Of a stretch of DNA of 55,946 nucleotides, positions 44,087 through 52,996 are shown in pieces. The stretch is from Rhizobium sp. SG_E_25_P2. GTDB lineage: Bacteria; Pseudomonadota; Alphaproteobacteria; Rhizobiales; Rhizobiaceae. The stretch covers positions 1-55,946 of the forward strand of contig NZ_JARXVM010000027.1 in the NCBI RefSeq assembly GCF_029892285.1, in the 5' to 3' direction. A program made the translations under genes and the position numbers. Under the pieces are notes generated by a model. That model was not told the origin of the DNA and ran no database searches. It saw only the letters and a list, made by a program, of their open reading frames with translations. Each line of letters begins with the position of its first letter. The stretch's first letter is position 1.

Positions 44087-45064
44087 TCAGGCCTTCACCA
44101 CCCGCTGGTCGATCACGCCGAACGGCGTCGCGCCATCGGGAAGCCGCGCCTCCATCCGCACCCGATCATCCCAGGTGAGGAACGGGGTGACGGACTCGCC
44201 CTGCTCGAGGAGTTCGATGACGCGGATTTCCGAAATACAGGAGGAACCGGCTCCCCGATCTGAGTTCGACACCGTGCCCGAACCGACAATCGTGCCTGCC
44301 GACAATTTGCGGGTCCGAGCGCAATGGGCGATAATGCCGTCAAAAGCGAAATGCATCTCGGCGCCGTTCGCGCGGCCAACCTCGCGCCCATTGATCTCAA
44401 CATGCAACGGCAGTTTCACCCGGGCATTGTCCCAGAAGGGTGCGATCTCGTCCGGCGTGATGGCGAGCGGCGCAAACGCCGTTGAGGGCTTGGCCTGCAG
44501 CCAGCCGAAGCCCGTCCGCATTTCGCGAGGCCCGAGCTTGCGCAGCGACCAATCGTTGATCTGCACCAGAAGCCGGACATGCGAGACGGCCTGTTCGGCG
44601 CTGACGCCCATGGGCACGTCCGACAGGATCACCCCGAACTCGCCTTCCATGTCGATCCACAGGCTGTCGTCTGGGAATGCAACATCGTCGACAGGACCGC
44701 GCAGATCGTCGCTCGCCCCCTGATAGACAAGCGGGATGGTCTCGAAATCGGGATTGACGGGATTGTTGAACGCCTTGTCCATCAGCCGGCCATGGTTGAG
44801 AAAGGCGGACGCGTCGAGCCATTGCGGCGCACGCGGCAAAGGCGCCATACAGCGGTCGGCTTCGAAGCGGGTGGCGAAGGCTTCTTCGCGGGAGTTCAAG
44901 CGACAGTAAAGCGCGTCTAGACGCGGAGAGACACTATCCCAGTTCTCGATCGCCTCCAGCATGGTTGTTGCAATGCCGACAGCAGGCGCCGCAACGGCAA
45001 GGTCTTGAGAGACTATCCATAACTGGCCATCGCGGCTGCCGTCTTTATAGGTCGCAAGCTTCAT
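44087..45064 (-). CDS. Fumarylacetoacetate hydrolase (FAH) family protein
   Basis: The protein has 325 residues. The FAH core carries the metal ligands in WIDMEGEFGVILSD (Glu-x-Glu type), DWSLRKLGPREMRTG and the loop SAGTIVGSGTVSNSD. Family members hydrolyse C-C bonds of acylpyruvates and fumarylacetoacetate or hydrate 2-oxopentenoates, typical late steps after aromatic ring cleavage. GGAGG lies 5 nt before the ATG at 45064. Its place behind the extradiol dioxygenase and hydrolase genes fits cleavage of a ring-opened product. Confidence 0.87.
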   Translation of the reverse strand: MKLATYKDGSRDGQLWIVSQDLAVAAPAVGIATTMLEAIENWDSVSPRLDALYCRLNSREEAFATRFEADRCMAPLPRAPQWLDASAFLNHGRLMDKAFNNPVNPDFETIPLVYQGASDDLRGPVDDVAFPDDSLWIDMEGEFGVILSDVPMGVSAEQAVSHVRLLVQINDWSLRKLGPREMRTGFGWLQAKPSTAFAPLAITPDEIAPFWDNARVKLPLHVEINGREVGRANGAEMHFAFDGIIAHCARTRKLSAGTIVGSGTVSNSDRGAGSSCISEIRVIELLEQGESVTPFLTWDDRVRMEARLPDGATPFGVIDQRVVKA

Positions 45065-45176
45065 CTGAACCTCCGGAAGACTATGTGCTGTTTCGGTCTG
45101 CGACCGGACAACGCCTCAGCGATCGCGGGCACGTAAACCCCATCCGATTTCGGAAAACACCGATCGGCCGGCCTCG

Positions 45177-46295
45177 TCATGCGGTCCTCGCTTTGCTGAA
45201 GAAGATGGTTGAAGCGACGGACACCAGCACAGCTGCGGCCCCAAGCGCGCCGAAGCCGAAATTCTGCCCGAGCGCGCCGCCGACAATCGGCCCGAGCGCC
45301 GCCCCGATCATCAGCATCGCGGGCGTCGCGGCCACCGCCCGGCCGGTGGGGTCGAGACGGGCAAGCAGGCCGAAGGCGAAAGTATGGGTGAAAATCTGGA
45401 TCGCCACGAAGAAGGCCGCGACTGGCGCCCAGAGCACGAAGGCCGTGGCGCTGGTGACGATGACGGCGAAAAGGGCCTGCACCGCCGGACCAATCTGGAC
45501 GACGCGCTCCGCCGCGAGCCGCTTCTGCAGGATCGCCGCAAGCGGCGAAGGAACTATGAAATTGACAACGCCCAAGGCGATCAGGGCGCCAAGCACGCCT
45601 TCCGGAGGGAAATCTCGCAACTTGCCTATCACTTCGACGAAGGAAAACACCATCGCCTGATTGAAGGTCATGATGCTGATGCCGAAGATGGTGAACCAGA
45701 CGGCGCGACCGAGAGGCGCGGCGCCATGCGCTTCACCGCGCGCCGGATTAATGAAGAAGATCGCGCAAGTCAGGCACGCGACAGCCATGACACAACCGAA
45801 TACGCGAAACAACATAGGCCCGCCGAAGGCGATCATCAATTGCGGCAAAGCGCCGAGAAGCACGATCCCCAGAAGACCGATGGAAATACCCGCCAGCGCG
45901 TAAAGTCGGTGCGGATTGACCGATTTACCGATTGCCCCATGCACCATGGATAGCGCGGCGCCAACCGAAAAGCCTGCAACGAGATGAAGGGCCGCAAGTT
46001 CGATATAGCCGCTTTGTGTGGAGGCGGCGAAGAAGGCCAATGCAGCCGCGCCATAACCCAGCGTCGCTGCAATCTTCTGGTTGATTTTATTGAGACGTGG
46101 CGCGACCACCACGCTTGCCGCTACCGCGCCGAGCAGGAACAAGGTCACGAGGCCGCCAGCCTGTTGAGGGCTGAACCCGAACCGCTCGACCAGTGCGCCG
46201 ACCCAGACCGGAAGCGCGATCAGATCGAGCATGCCGGCGCAATGCGACACCACCAGCGCGGCCGTTCCGCCCACGCCATATTTCTGTCCTGTCAT
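45177..46295 (-). CDS. MFS transporter
   Basis: The protein has 372 residues with about 12 hydrophobic spans and short loops, on the small side for the major facilitator superfamily. Between spans 2 and 3 there is only a weak form of the usual charged MFS loop (APRLNKINQKIAATLGYG). It probably imports the aromatic substrate or exports an intermediate across the inner membrane. GGGAGG lies 7 nt before the ATG. It follows the FAD hydroxylase gene by 70 nt in the operon. Confidence 0.85.
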   Translation of the reverse strand: MTGQKYGVGGTAALVVSHCAGMLDLIALPVWVGALVERFGFSPQQAGGLVTLFLLGAVAASVVVAPRLNKINQKIAATLGYGAAALAFFAASTQSGYIELAALHLVAGFSVGAALSMVHGAIGKSVNPHRLYALAGISIGLLGIVLLGALPQLMIAFGGPMLFRVFGCVMAVACLTCAIFFINPARGEAHGAAPLGRAVWFTIFGISIMTFNQAMVFSFVEVIGKLRDFPPEGVLGALIALGVVNFIVPSPLAAILQKRLAAERVVQIGPAVQALFAVIVTSATAFVLWAPVAAFFVAIQIFTHTFAFGLLARLDPTGRAVAATPAMLMIGAALGPIVGGALGQNFGFGALGAAAVLVSVASTIFFSKARTA

Positions 46296-46365
46296 TTTCG
46301 ATCCTCCCGGACCGGCGCGGCGCAGAGCCGTCGCGGTCCCCTCTCCCCGTTATGGTTCCACGCGC

Positions 46366-47496
46366 TCAGATGGTTTCAGCGAGCGTTTTCATGGATTGGC
46401 GCATTATTGCCGAATGCTCCTCGCGGCTGCCGCCATGAATTTCGATATCCGCAAGTTGAGCTGAATTCTCGACCACCATGCGACACCGCTCCCAGCGTCG
46501 CGCCTCAAAGGCTGCGAGCGCATCCGCCACGGTCGAGTGCCGCGCCACTTCCTCGGCGAGCACCATCGCATCCTCGATGCCGATGCAGGCTCCGGCCGCC
46601 AGATGCGGTGTGGTCGCATGCACGGCGTCGCCAATCAGCGCCACGCGGCCCTTCCTCCAGGGGCGCGGCATCAACATTTGTTCGAGCGGCCGATAAATGA
46701 CGTGATGCTCGTCGGACAGTTGATCGGCAATGGTCTGAATGATCGGCGAAGGAAACTTCCTCAAAAGCGCCCGCAGCGTTTCGACGAAGGTCTCCGGAGC
46801 CACGAAGTCGTTGACTTCTTTGTCTTCCGTCAGGAAGAGATAGGCCTTGTCGCGCGACACGCCGTTCAGGCCAACCTTCAGTTTCGGCCCCATCCACATG
46901 GCGACAGTGGTGATTTCTGCGGGCCGGGGCAGCACGGCTCGCCAGACCGATTGTCCGATGAAGCGGGGCTTGGGCGCTTCTGGAAACAGTTTGGCGCGAA
47001 CGCTGGAATAGAGACCATCCGCGCCCACGGCCAGATCGTATCGCTCCGGCTGGCCATCGCCGAACCCGACCCAGACGCCGTCCTCGCGGTTGTCGATCGT
47101 CGTGAAAGTTTCGCCGAGACGGACGTTCACGCCGGCGGCGACAACCGCTTCCTGCAGGATCTTGGCGAGCGCCGGCCGCATGATACCGCCGCCGCCGGCG
47201 ATATCGGGGCCTGCCACGCGCGGCGTCGGCAAGGTCACGAGAACGCGATCGTCTGGACCGCGCATTTCGACGCCGTCGGAGGCGAAACCCTCCGCCATGA
47301 AGCGATCGATCAGGCCGAGTTCCTTGAGCACGCGCAGGGTCGAGCCATGCAGGCTGATGCCCGCGCCATAAGAGCGCCAGCCGGCATCGATTTCGAAAAG
47401 ATCGACCTCGACGCCCTGACGCGCCAGCCGCGCCGCCGCCGTCATGCCGGCAAAGCCGCCGCCGATGATCAGTGCCTTGTTGATGCCTGCATTCAT
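46366..47496 (-). CDS. FAD-dependent aromatic hydroxylase (UbiH/salicylate hydroxylase type; FdeE-like)
   Basis: The protein has 376 residues. The FAD motif IIGGGFAGMTAAARLARQG opens the protein; VGADGLYSSVRAKLFP (DG motif, NADPH/FAD) is near 160 and ALIGDAVHATTPHLAAGACIG (GD motif) is near 285. It is a class A flavoprotein hydroxylase that adds oxygen to a phenolic ring to give a catechol-like substrate for the dioxygenase of the same operon. In Herbaspirillum the corresponding FdeE hydroxylates naringenin at C8. The ATG at 47496 has GGAGG upstream and overlaps the ferredoxin stop by 4 nt. Confidence 0.88.
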   Translation of the reverse strand: MNAGINKALIIGGGFAGMTAAARLARQGVEVDLFEIDAGWRSYGAGISLHGSTLRVLKELGLIDRFMAEGFASDGVEMRGPDDRVLVTLPTPRVAGPDIAGGGGIMRPALAKILQEAVVAAGVNVRLGETFTTIDNREDGVWVGFGDGQPERYDLAVGADGLYSSVRAKLFPEAPKPRFIGQSVWRAVLPRPAEITTVAMWMGPKLKVGLNGVSRDKAYLFLTEDKEVNDFVAPETFVETLRALLRKFPSPIIQTIADQLSDEHHVIYRPLEQMLMPRPWRKGRVALIGDAVHATTPHLAAGACIGIEDAMVLAEEVARHSTVADALAAFEARRWERCRMVVENSAQLADIEIHGGSREEHSAIMRQSMKTLAETI

Positions 47497-47870
47497 AGTG
47501 TTACCTCCTCCTCGGCCAGAGCGGCGAAAACTTCGCCCTGCTCGTTGACCGTCAACTCCACGCGCGTCAGCCCCTGCCCCAGGCAGGGACCCAAGACGCA
47601 TTCTCCCGTTTGCATGTCGAACAGTGCTCCATGCGAATGGCAGGCGATATGCGTGCCGTCGCCATTCAGGTAAGCGTTGGACCGCCAGGCCATCGGCGTG
47701 CCCTGCGGATAGTGAGGGCAGGCGTCGAGCCAGGCGTGCAGCCGCCCCTCCTTCCGCAGAACGATAATCTTGCGACGATATCCTCCGACCGGACCGAAGC
47801 CTTTGGCTTCGCCCTCGTCGACATCTCCGGTATTGCAGAGACCCACGAGACGCGATGCGGGGGACAGCAT
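47493..47870 (-). CDS. Rieske-type [2Fe-2S] ferredoxin
   Basis: The protein has 125 residues. The Rieske cluster ligands are Cys51 and His53 (CPHYPQGTP) and Cys77 and His80 (CHSHG). The spacing between the two pairs is longer than usual because of an insertion (WRSNAYLNGDGTH). It is soluble and should carry electrons to the dioxygenase or keep its iron reduced. The start is the ATG at 47870, 4 nt after the dioxygenase stop, with AAGG upstream; a longer frame would run into that gene. Confidence 0.88.
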   Translation of the reverse strand: MLSPASRLVGLCNTGDVDEGEAKGFGPVGGYRRKIIVLRKEGRLHAWLDACPHYPQGTPMAWRSNAYLNGDGTHIACHSHGALFDMQTGECVLGPCLGQGLTRVELTVNEQGEVFAALAEEEVTL

Positions 47871-47874
47871 CGGC

Positions 47875-48819
47875 TTAGCCTTTCGCGCCCGGAGGCGGTC
47901 CGCCGGGGGCCCATTTCTCACGCATTTCGAAGAGCACGATCTGGGAGGCTTCCGCGCCCATCGGCGCTTCACGGGCCACCCAGGCGTCGTCATGCTTGTC
48001 CATGTCGGCGTCATATTCGAAGTGACAGCCGAGCGGACTGTTGAAATACCAGAACCAGTTCGAACCGAACTTGTGGCGGCCGGGGCCCCAGAAGCTCTGA
48101 TAGCCCTTCTTGACGAAGCGCGTGCCGGCGACCATCAACTCGGTCGGACCGCCCATATGGAAAGCGAGATGTTCGCAGCCCTTCATATAATCCGGCGTGC
48201 GAATGAAGAAGAGCGTGTGGTGATCGTCATTGGCCTTCGGCCGCAGGAAGGGACCCGCGCCTTTCAGAACGTCGGTGATCACGAAGCCGAGACGGTTGCA
48301 GTAGAAATCCGCCGCGATTTCGATATCGGGGACGAAGAGAACGACATGGCTCAGCGACCGTGGCGCAGCCGGCATATCCTCCCAGACGCCGATTTCATTG
48401 GGCTTACGCTGGGCCGGCGCGCCAGGAGCGTTGATCTTTTCGGCCGGCATGTCCAACTCGCGACGGATCGTCACCTGGAACCTGAGTTCAAAACCATGCG
48501 CGTCACGGGTCTCGATGGAGCCGTCGGCGAGACGGGTGACGCGACGATCTTTCGACAGTTCTGCTTCGATCGCGTCGAGGTCTTCAGCCGAACGCACCCC
48601 GTATACCTGTTGGCGCAGCAGATTGGCTGTCGGAAGCGTCGCCGGCAGCGACGGATCGGATTTATGCCGGATGAGAATTCCGGTGCCGTCGAGCGCGGCG
48701 AACAGGCCGCCAGTTTGATCGACATCGACGGGCTGCAGGCCGAAATCGCGAAGATATTCCGAAGCGGCGGCGACATCGTCCACGCCGAAAACCAGATAAT
48801 CCGGTCCAATGATATTCAT
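47875..48819 (-). CDS. Type I extradiol ring-cleavage dioxygenase (VOC superfamily)
   Basis: The protein has 314 residues with two tandem VOC modules, as in 2,3-dihydroxybiphenyl 1,2-dioxygenase. The iron ligands are in the second module: His158 (LSHVVLF), His217 (EHLAFHMGG) and Glu268 (CHFEYDADM). It should open a catechol next to its hydroxyls with O2. GGAGG lies 6 nt before the ATG at 48819. It lies between the EthD gene (25 nt) and the ferredoxin gene (4 nt), directly downstream in the pathway of the FAD hydroxylase. This is the FdeC position in the flavonoid operon. Confidence 0.9.
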   Translation of the reverse strand: MNIIGPDYLVFGVDDVAAASEYLRDFGLQPVDVDQTGGLFAALDGTGILIRHKSDPSLPATLPTANLLRQQVYGVRSAEDLDAIEAELSKDRRVTRLADGSIETRDAHGFELRFQVTIRRELDMPAEKINAPGAPAQRKPNEIGVWEDMPAAPRSLSHVVLFVPDIEIAADFYCNRLGFVITDVLKGAGPFLRPKANDDHHTLFFIRTPDYMKGCEHLAFHMGGPTELMVAGTRFVKKGYQSFWGPGRHKFGSNWFWYFNSPLGCHFEYDADMDKHDDAWVAREAPMGAEASQIVLFEMREKWAPGGPPPGAKG

Positions 48820-48844
48820 GCTGATCCTCCCTTCGGCCGTCGCG

Positions 48845-49510
48845 TCAGCGACCGGCAAACATTCTGAATTCGCGGGCGATGAGATAGGCGGCGGCGCGTT
48901 TGCCTTCTGCCGCCCCGGCGTCGAGCGCCAGTCGGCAATGTTCGAGAAGACGACGCGCCTCCTCTTCGTCGCCAGCCCAGAATTCATCGACGACGGCGAT
49001 CGGTCCCGGCGTGACGGCCGTGTTGCGACAGTAGCCGGAATAGGCGACCTTGCTCAAAGCGATACGATCGGCGAGATCGACCGACGCCGCGCCCGCAGGC
49101 CTGACGACAAACAGTTTGAGATCGATCGATGCCGAGGCTGGCTCCTGCACGCGCTCTTCCGAGAATGGCTGCCCCAAAACATGGGCAATATCGACAAAGC
49201 GCGGCTCGTCAGGGCGCAGGCGCTCGGCATAGAAGGATGTTTCCCGCGACGCCTTGAGCGATTCGAGATCCTCGAACCAGATCTGGGTTACAAAATCCAG
49301 GCCGAGTCGCAGGGCGGCGGGCGCGGTGTCATCCTCGGCGAAGACCCCGTCCAGCCCATGATTTTGCGTATATTTGCGCGGGGCGTTTTGCGGCTCGGCA
49401 GCGATATAATCGAGCACGAGACGGCCGTGGACATCCTTCATGTGACGGCGATTTTCAGCCATCGTTTGGCCCGGAGCGCGGCGTCCGAACATCATCATCT
49501 TGACTGTCAT
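48845..49510 (-). CDS. EthD-domain protein
   Basis: The protein has 221 residues. The N-terminal half begins with KMMMFGRRAPGQTMAENRRHMKDVHGRLV, the EthD pattern of a small ferredoxin-like dimeric alpha/beta barrel (the His in KDVHG is typical); a second, weaker repeat of the fold may occupy the C-terminal half. Some such proteins are lyases, isomerases or lactonases, and others are accessory proteins. The start at 49510 overlaps the hydrolase stop by 4 nt. Its place between hydrolase and dioxygenase suggests it handles a reactive intermediate. Confidence 0.75.
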   Translation of the reverse strand: MTVKMMMFGRRAPGQTMAENRRHMKDVHGRLVLDYIAAEPQNAPRKYTQNHGLDGVFAEDDTAPAALRLGLDFVTQIWFEDLESLKASRETSFYAERLRPDEPRFVDIAHVLGQPFSEERVQEPASASIDLKLFVVRPAGAASVDLADRIALSKVAYSGYCRNTAVTPGPIAVVDEFWAGDEEEARRLLEHCRLALDAGAAEGKRAAAYLIAREFRMFAGR

Positions 49511-50679
49511 GCTGCGTCTCCATGCGCGATGCGTCCGCCGAGAATCTCCGCCACCCAATCGGCGATATAGGCGCCGGCATTGGCGGAATTGTCGAAGCTG
49601 GAATGCTGGACGCCGCCAGTGCGAGCGTCGAAGATCTTCAGTTCGCGGTTGGGGCTGTTGACCAGCTGATCATAAGTCGCTTGCGCCCAGTGCAGCGGGA
49701 TCTGGCTGTCCTTCTCGCCGTGAGTAACGAGGAACGGAACCCTGATACGGTCGAGCACGCCGTCGAGATGAACATTTTCGGCAATGCGCATGAAGTCGTC
49801 CATGTCCTTGGCGCCCCAGACCCAGCGGACATGCTCCCAGTAATGCGGCACCGGAAAATCGCCTTCACGGGCCAGACGCTTCTTCTGCACGTCGCGCCAG
49901 TCGTGATTGGCGCCCCAGACGACGCCACAGGCGAAACGCGGCTCGAAGGCCACCGCGCGGGGACAGTAATAACCGCCGAGCGAAACGCCTTCCATGCCAA
50001 TGCGCTTCGCATCGATTTCGGAACGCGTCTCAAGCCAATCCACCACGCGGCTGGCCCAGTGCTCGCTATCATAGCGCGCCGTAAGTCCCTGTAGACGCAG
50101 CGCTTCGCCGGTTCCCGGCTGGTCGACCACAAGCGACGCGACGCCTCGTTTGGCGAGCCAGACTGGCAAACCGACGAGGAACTTCATTTCCTTGGTGCTG
50201 TCGAGGCCATTGACCTGCACCAATACCGGCTGCGGACCGCTGACGCCCTCTGCCGGAATATACAGGGCGGATAGATGCGTTCCTTCATAGGGGATTTCGA
50301 CCCGGCGACATGCTGAACCCGACAGACGCAGACCTTTCTCGAACATATCGAGGAAACGCCGGTAAAGCGCCAAACGCCCCTCGGAGCCATGCGCCTGCAA
50401 CCGCTCGGCGGTCAGCAAATAATTGGCGGCGCGAATGAGCTTTTCGCCGGCGGAAATCAGTCGGCCCTTGGCCTCATCTTCTTCGGCCAGAGAAATGAGC
50501 TTTTCGCCCATGCTCGCCCAGGTCTGGCGAAACGCCATCACGCCGGCTGCATCCGGGGCCTTGGCGGCCTCCTGCAGCGGCGCGCACATTTCCTCGATCT
50601 CCCCGATACGGGCGCCCATCTCGATCGACAGGTTCACCGAGAGGTTCCAGACATAATTGGTGGGGAAATACTTGAACAT
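49507..50679 (-). CDS. Alpha/beta hydrolase (2,6-dihydroxypseudooxynicotine hydrolase-like)
   Basis: The protein has 390 residues. A helical N-terminal domain of about 120 residues precedes the alpha/beta hydrolase core, whose nucleophile is Ser233 (MEGVSLGGYY); the late His lies in GGVQHSSFDN near residue 363. This long-helical-domain type includes the nicotine-pathway C-C bond hydrolase and related esterases. It probably cleaves a C-C or ester bond of the ring-opened product. AGGAGG precedes the ATG at 50679 by 4 nt. It is the first gene of the eight-gene leftward operon, divergent from the NodD-like LysR. Confidence 0.87.
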   Translation of the reverse strand: MFKYFPTNYVWNLSVNLSIEMGARIGEIEEMCAPLQEAAKAPDAAGVMAFRQTWASMGEKLISLAEEDEAKGRLISAGEKLIRAANYLLTAERLQAHGSEGRLALYRRFLDMFEKGLRLSGSACRRVEIPYEGTHLSALYIPAEGVSGPQPVLVQVNGLDSTKEMKFLVGLPVWLAKRGVASLVVDQPGTGEALRLQGLTARYDSEHWASRVVDWLETRSEIDAKRIGMEGVSLGGYYCPRAVAFEPRFACGVVWGANHDWRDVQKKRLAREGDFPVPHYWEHVRWVWGAKDMDDFMRIAENVHLDGVLDRIRVPFLVTHGEKDSQIPLHWAQATYDQLVNSPNRELKIFDARTGGVQHSSFDNSANAGAYIADWVAEILGGRIAHGDAA

Positions 50680-50796
50680 CACGCCTCCTCAACTCTTTCG
50701 CGTCGCCGACGGCGACGCCACGGGGCGGCAATCCGCAGCCATGCCCTGGCATGGCTTCCCGATCGCTCCTCCCGGGCAAAGACTTAACGAAAATCA

Positions 50797-50825
50797 AAAC
50801 GTTTACAAAATTTGTTGTTTCAATC
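50797..50825 (-). promoter_or_regulatory. Nod-box-like half and palindromes between LysR and aromatic operon
   Basis: Read leftward, 50825-50801 contains AAACAACAAATTTTG, which resembles the conserved right part of rhizobial nod boxes (AAACAATC-ATTTTACCAATC). On the plus strand the same stretch holds the palindromes AAACGTTT (50797-50804) and ACAAAATTTGT (50805-50815). It lies 35 nt before the LysR start and 118 nt before the hydrolase start. The consensus is from memory and the left half of a nod box is not evident, so only a NodD-family operator is proposed. Confidence 0.45.
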
Positions 50826-50859
50826 CCACCTATTGATATGCTGAATACAAGGAGGAGCC

Positions 50860-51819
50860 ATGCGTTTCAAAAATCTCGACCTTAACCTGCTGGTGGCGCT
50901 CGACGCGCTGATCCGTCTGCGCAATGTCAGCCGCGCAGCGGAAGAAATGTTCATCACACAATCGGCCATGAGCAACGCGCTTGGGCGATTGCGGGACTAT
51001 TTCGACGATCCCCTGTTGATCCAAGTGGGCCGGATGATGGAATTGTCTCCGCTTGCGGCGTCTCTTGAACAGCCCCTGCGCGACATCATCGTGCGGATCG
51101 ACAGCGCCGTTGTGTCGACGCCATCGTTCAATCCGGCCGATTCCAGGCGCTTGATCGGCATGGTCGTTTCCGACTATTCGCTGCATACGCTGATCCCCAT
51201 CTTCATGGAAATCGTCACGGCAGAAGCCCCAGCGCTGCAATTTGATTTCAAACCTCAGCAGAACTTCCCGCATCTGCTGCTGGAAAAAGGCGAAGCCGAT
51301 CTTCTGATTGCGCCATCTGTGTTCTGCTCGACCCACCACCCTTCTGATGTCCTGTTCTCCGACGAGATCTGCCTGGTTACGGATTGCCGCAGCAGTTTTG
51401 CCACCGGAGAAAAAATAACCCGCGAACAATTTGAATCGGCCGGACATGTGGTGATGCGGCCACCCAATGGCGGCGAGAGCTTTGCCGAGCGGGCCTGTCG
51501 CGAAGTAGGCCTCGCCATCCGCGTGGAAGTGGCGACTTTTGCATTTTCGACGCTGTCTGTGCTCGTGCGCGGCAGCAACCGGCTCGCGCTGGTCCAGAAA
51601 ACTCTCGCCATCGAGATGATCAAGACGGGCGGTCTTGCAATCATCGATCCGCCGCTCGACCTTCCACTCCTAGAACAGTCGGCGCAATGGCACAGCTACC
51701 GCTCCCGCGACCCGGCCTTAACCTGGGTGCGTGAAAAATTGAAAACTGCTGCGGCAGAGCTTGCCGGCCGCTCATCGCGTTTGGCGGGCCAACGAGCCAT
51801 CACAGCAATCAATACATAA
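50860..51819 (+). CDS. NodD-like LysR-family regulator (candidate flavonoid sensor, FdeR-like)
   Basis: The protein has 319 residues. The N-terminus MRFKNLDLNLLVALDALIRL and the helix-turn-helix QSAMSNALGRLRDYFDDPLL closely follow NodD (MRFKGLDLNLLVALDAL as I recall it), and the effector domain keeps NodD-like segments such as ADLLIAPSVFCSTHHPSDVLF and the late IIDPPLDLPLLEQSAQWHSYRSRDPA. NodD and FdeR both answer flavonoids such as naringenin. AAGGAGG precedes the ATG. It is divergent from the eight-gene ring-cleavage operon and lies upstream of the porin gene, so it probably activates both when an aromatic ligand is present. Confidence 0.85.
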   Translation: MRFKNLDLNLLVALDALIRLRNVSRAAEEMFITQSAMSNALGRLRDYFDDPLLIQVGRMMELSPLAASLEQPLRDIIVRIDSAVVSTPSFNPADSRRLIGMVVSDYSLHTLIPIFMEIVTAEAPALQFDFKPQQNFPHLLLEKGEADLLIAPSVFCSTHHPSDVLFSDEICLVTDCRSSFATGEKITREQFESAGHVVMRPPNGGESFAERACREVGLAIRVEVATFAFSTLSVLVRGSNRLALVQKTLAIEMIKTGGLAIIDPPLDLPLLEQSAQWHSYRSRDPALTWVREKLKTAAAELAGRSSRLAGQRAITAINT

Positions 51820-51868
51820 TATTCCCAAACAAAATTTTACAAATGCCAACTCCCTGCCGTACCCAAAT

Positions 51869-51903
51869 GGATGGGGAGAGCATCAAACAAATTTCGGCAA
51901 ATC
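51869..51903 (+). promoter_or_regulatory. Degenerate nod-box-like sequence upstream of the outer-membrane channel gene
   Basis: GGATG (51869-51873), ATC-AAACAA (51882-51890) and CAAATC (51898-51903) appear in the order and roughly the spacing of a nod box, with one or two indels. It sits 50 nt after the NodD-like gene and 205 nt before the channel gene. The 289-nt region otherwise holds no gene. Recognition rests on a remembered consensus. Confidence 0.35.
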
Positions 51904-52108
51904 GCATCCTGAGCGCAAGTCCTACGCTCGGGAACCGGTTTCGACGCTCATTATACGCCGCCATGCCGGATTGCACCCGCGTGGCGCATAGCGGGCGCAT
52001 GGATATGCTCAAGACGAATGTCTCGAGCGGAGAAGGATTTGATTGCCCCGAACAGAGACACGCGACCAGTTCTTATGCGGCTGGCGCAGGTATTATGAGG
52101 AGGATGAA

Positions 52109-52996
52109 TTGAAGAATTACCGTAGCCTTATCCTGACAGTCGCCATCTGCGCCCTGGGCGGCTCCGCCATTGCGGCGGAGAACGGCAACAGCCAATATGC
52201 GCCGGGCGCAGCGCAATTCTACGGCGGCTCCATTCCGCCCTATGAAGGCCTGTATTTCCTGTCGCAAACCAGCTATTTTAGCGCTGACCGCACCAATGAC
52301 AGCGATGGAAACGAAGTACCGATTGACTTCAGCGTCAAGGCGGCAGTCGAAACCATGCGCTTTCTCTATGTGTCGGATATCAAGATCGGTGACGCCCAGC
52401 TCTGGGGACAACTCGTCCTTCCGGTAATCCATCTCGACATCGACACGGCGTTCGGCTCCGATAAAACGCTTAACATTGGCGACGCCACCACCACGATCGG
52501 GCTCGCCTGGCATCCGGACAAAGCGCAGACATTCGTAATCGGCATGGATATCGGCGTTCCGACGGGAGCTTATGATGAGCACGCCCTGGCCAATAGCGGC
52601 TTGAACCATTGGTCAATCCAGCCCACGGCGGCCTATCACTATTCTGACCCGGACGGACTTGAATTCGCCGCGGCGGCGCGCCTGATCTTCAACACCGAAA
52701 ACACCGCTACCGACTACAAGAGCGGTAACGAATTCGTGCTGGACTATGCCGCTGGCTGGAACTTCGGCAAGATCCGAGCAGGCGCTGTCGGCTATTTCAT
52801 CAAGCAGTTTACCGATGACCAAGGTCCGACGGCCGCCGCCGACGGTCATCGCGGTGAAGGCTTCGCCATCGGACCGTCGCTGACATACAGTTTCAATCCG
52901 GGGCTTCAGATCAGCGCTTCCTGGCAACACGATGTCTATGCTGAAAATCGCTCCCAGGGCGACTCCATCTGGATGAACTTCGCAACGAAGTTCTGA
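52109..52996 (+). CDS. Outer-membrane channel, phenol-degradation MetA/transporter family
   Basis: The protein has 295 residues. A signal peptide (MKNYRSLILTVAICALGGSAIAA) is followed by a beta-rich barrel with alternating aromatic strands, ending in the terminal Phe (WMNFATKF) typical of outer-membrane barrels. The Phenol_MetA_deg family (SphA-like) is common in aromatic-degradation operons and is thought to let hydrophobic substrates across the outer membrane. The start is TTG at 52109, because GAGGAGG lies 5 nt upstream and the nearby ATG is out of frame. Its place behind the NodD-like gene links it to uptake of the aromatic substrate. Confidence 0.8.
   Translation: MKNYRSLILTVAICALGGSAIAAENGNSQYAPGAAQFYGGSIPPYEGLYFLSQTSYFSADRTNDSDGNEVPIDFSVKAAVETMRFLYVSDIKIGDAQLWGQLVLPVIHLDIDTAFGSDKTLNIGDATTTIGLAWHPDKAQTFVIGMDIGVPTGAYDEHALANSGLNHWSIQPTAAYHYSDPDGLEFAAAARLIFNTENTATDYKSGNEFVLDYAAGWNFGKIRAGAVGYFIKQFTDDQGPTAAADGHRGEGFAIGPSLTYSFNPGLQISASWQHDVYAENRSQGDSIWMNFATKF

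Noticed and set aside
46537-48867. Plus-strand open frames opposite the hydroxylase and dioxygenase genes
   Set aside because: Both are antisense shadows with Arg/His-rich translations; the minus-strand proteins have all cofactor and metal motifs.
50797-51903. True nod boxes
   Set aside because: Only partial matches with indels are seen and no nod genes are present, so they are listed as nod-box-like operators, not as nod boxes.
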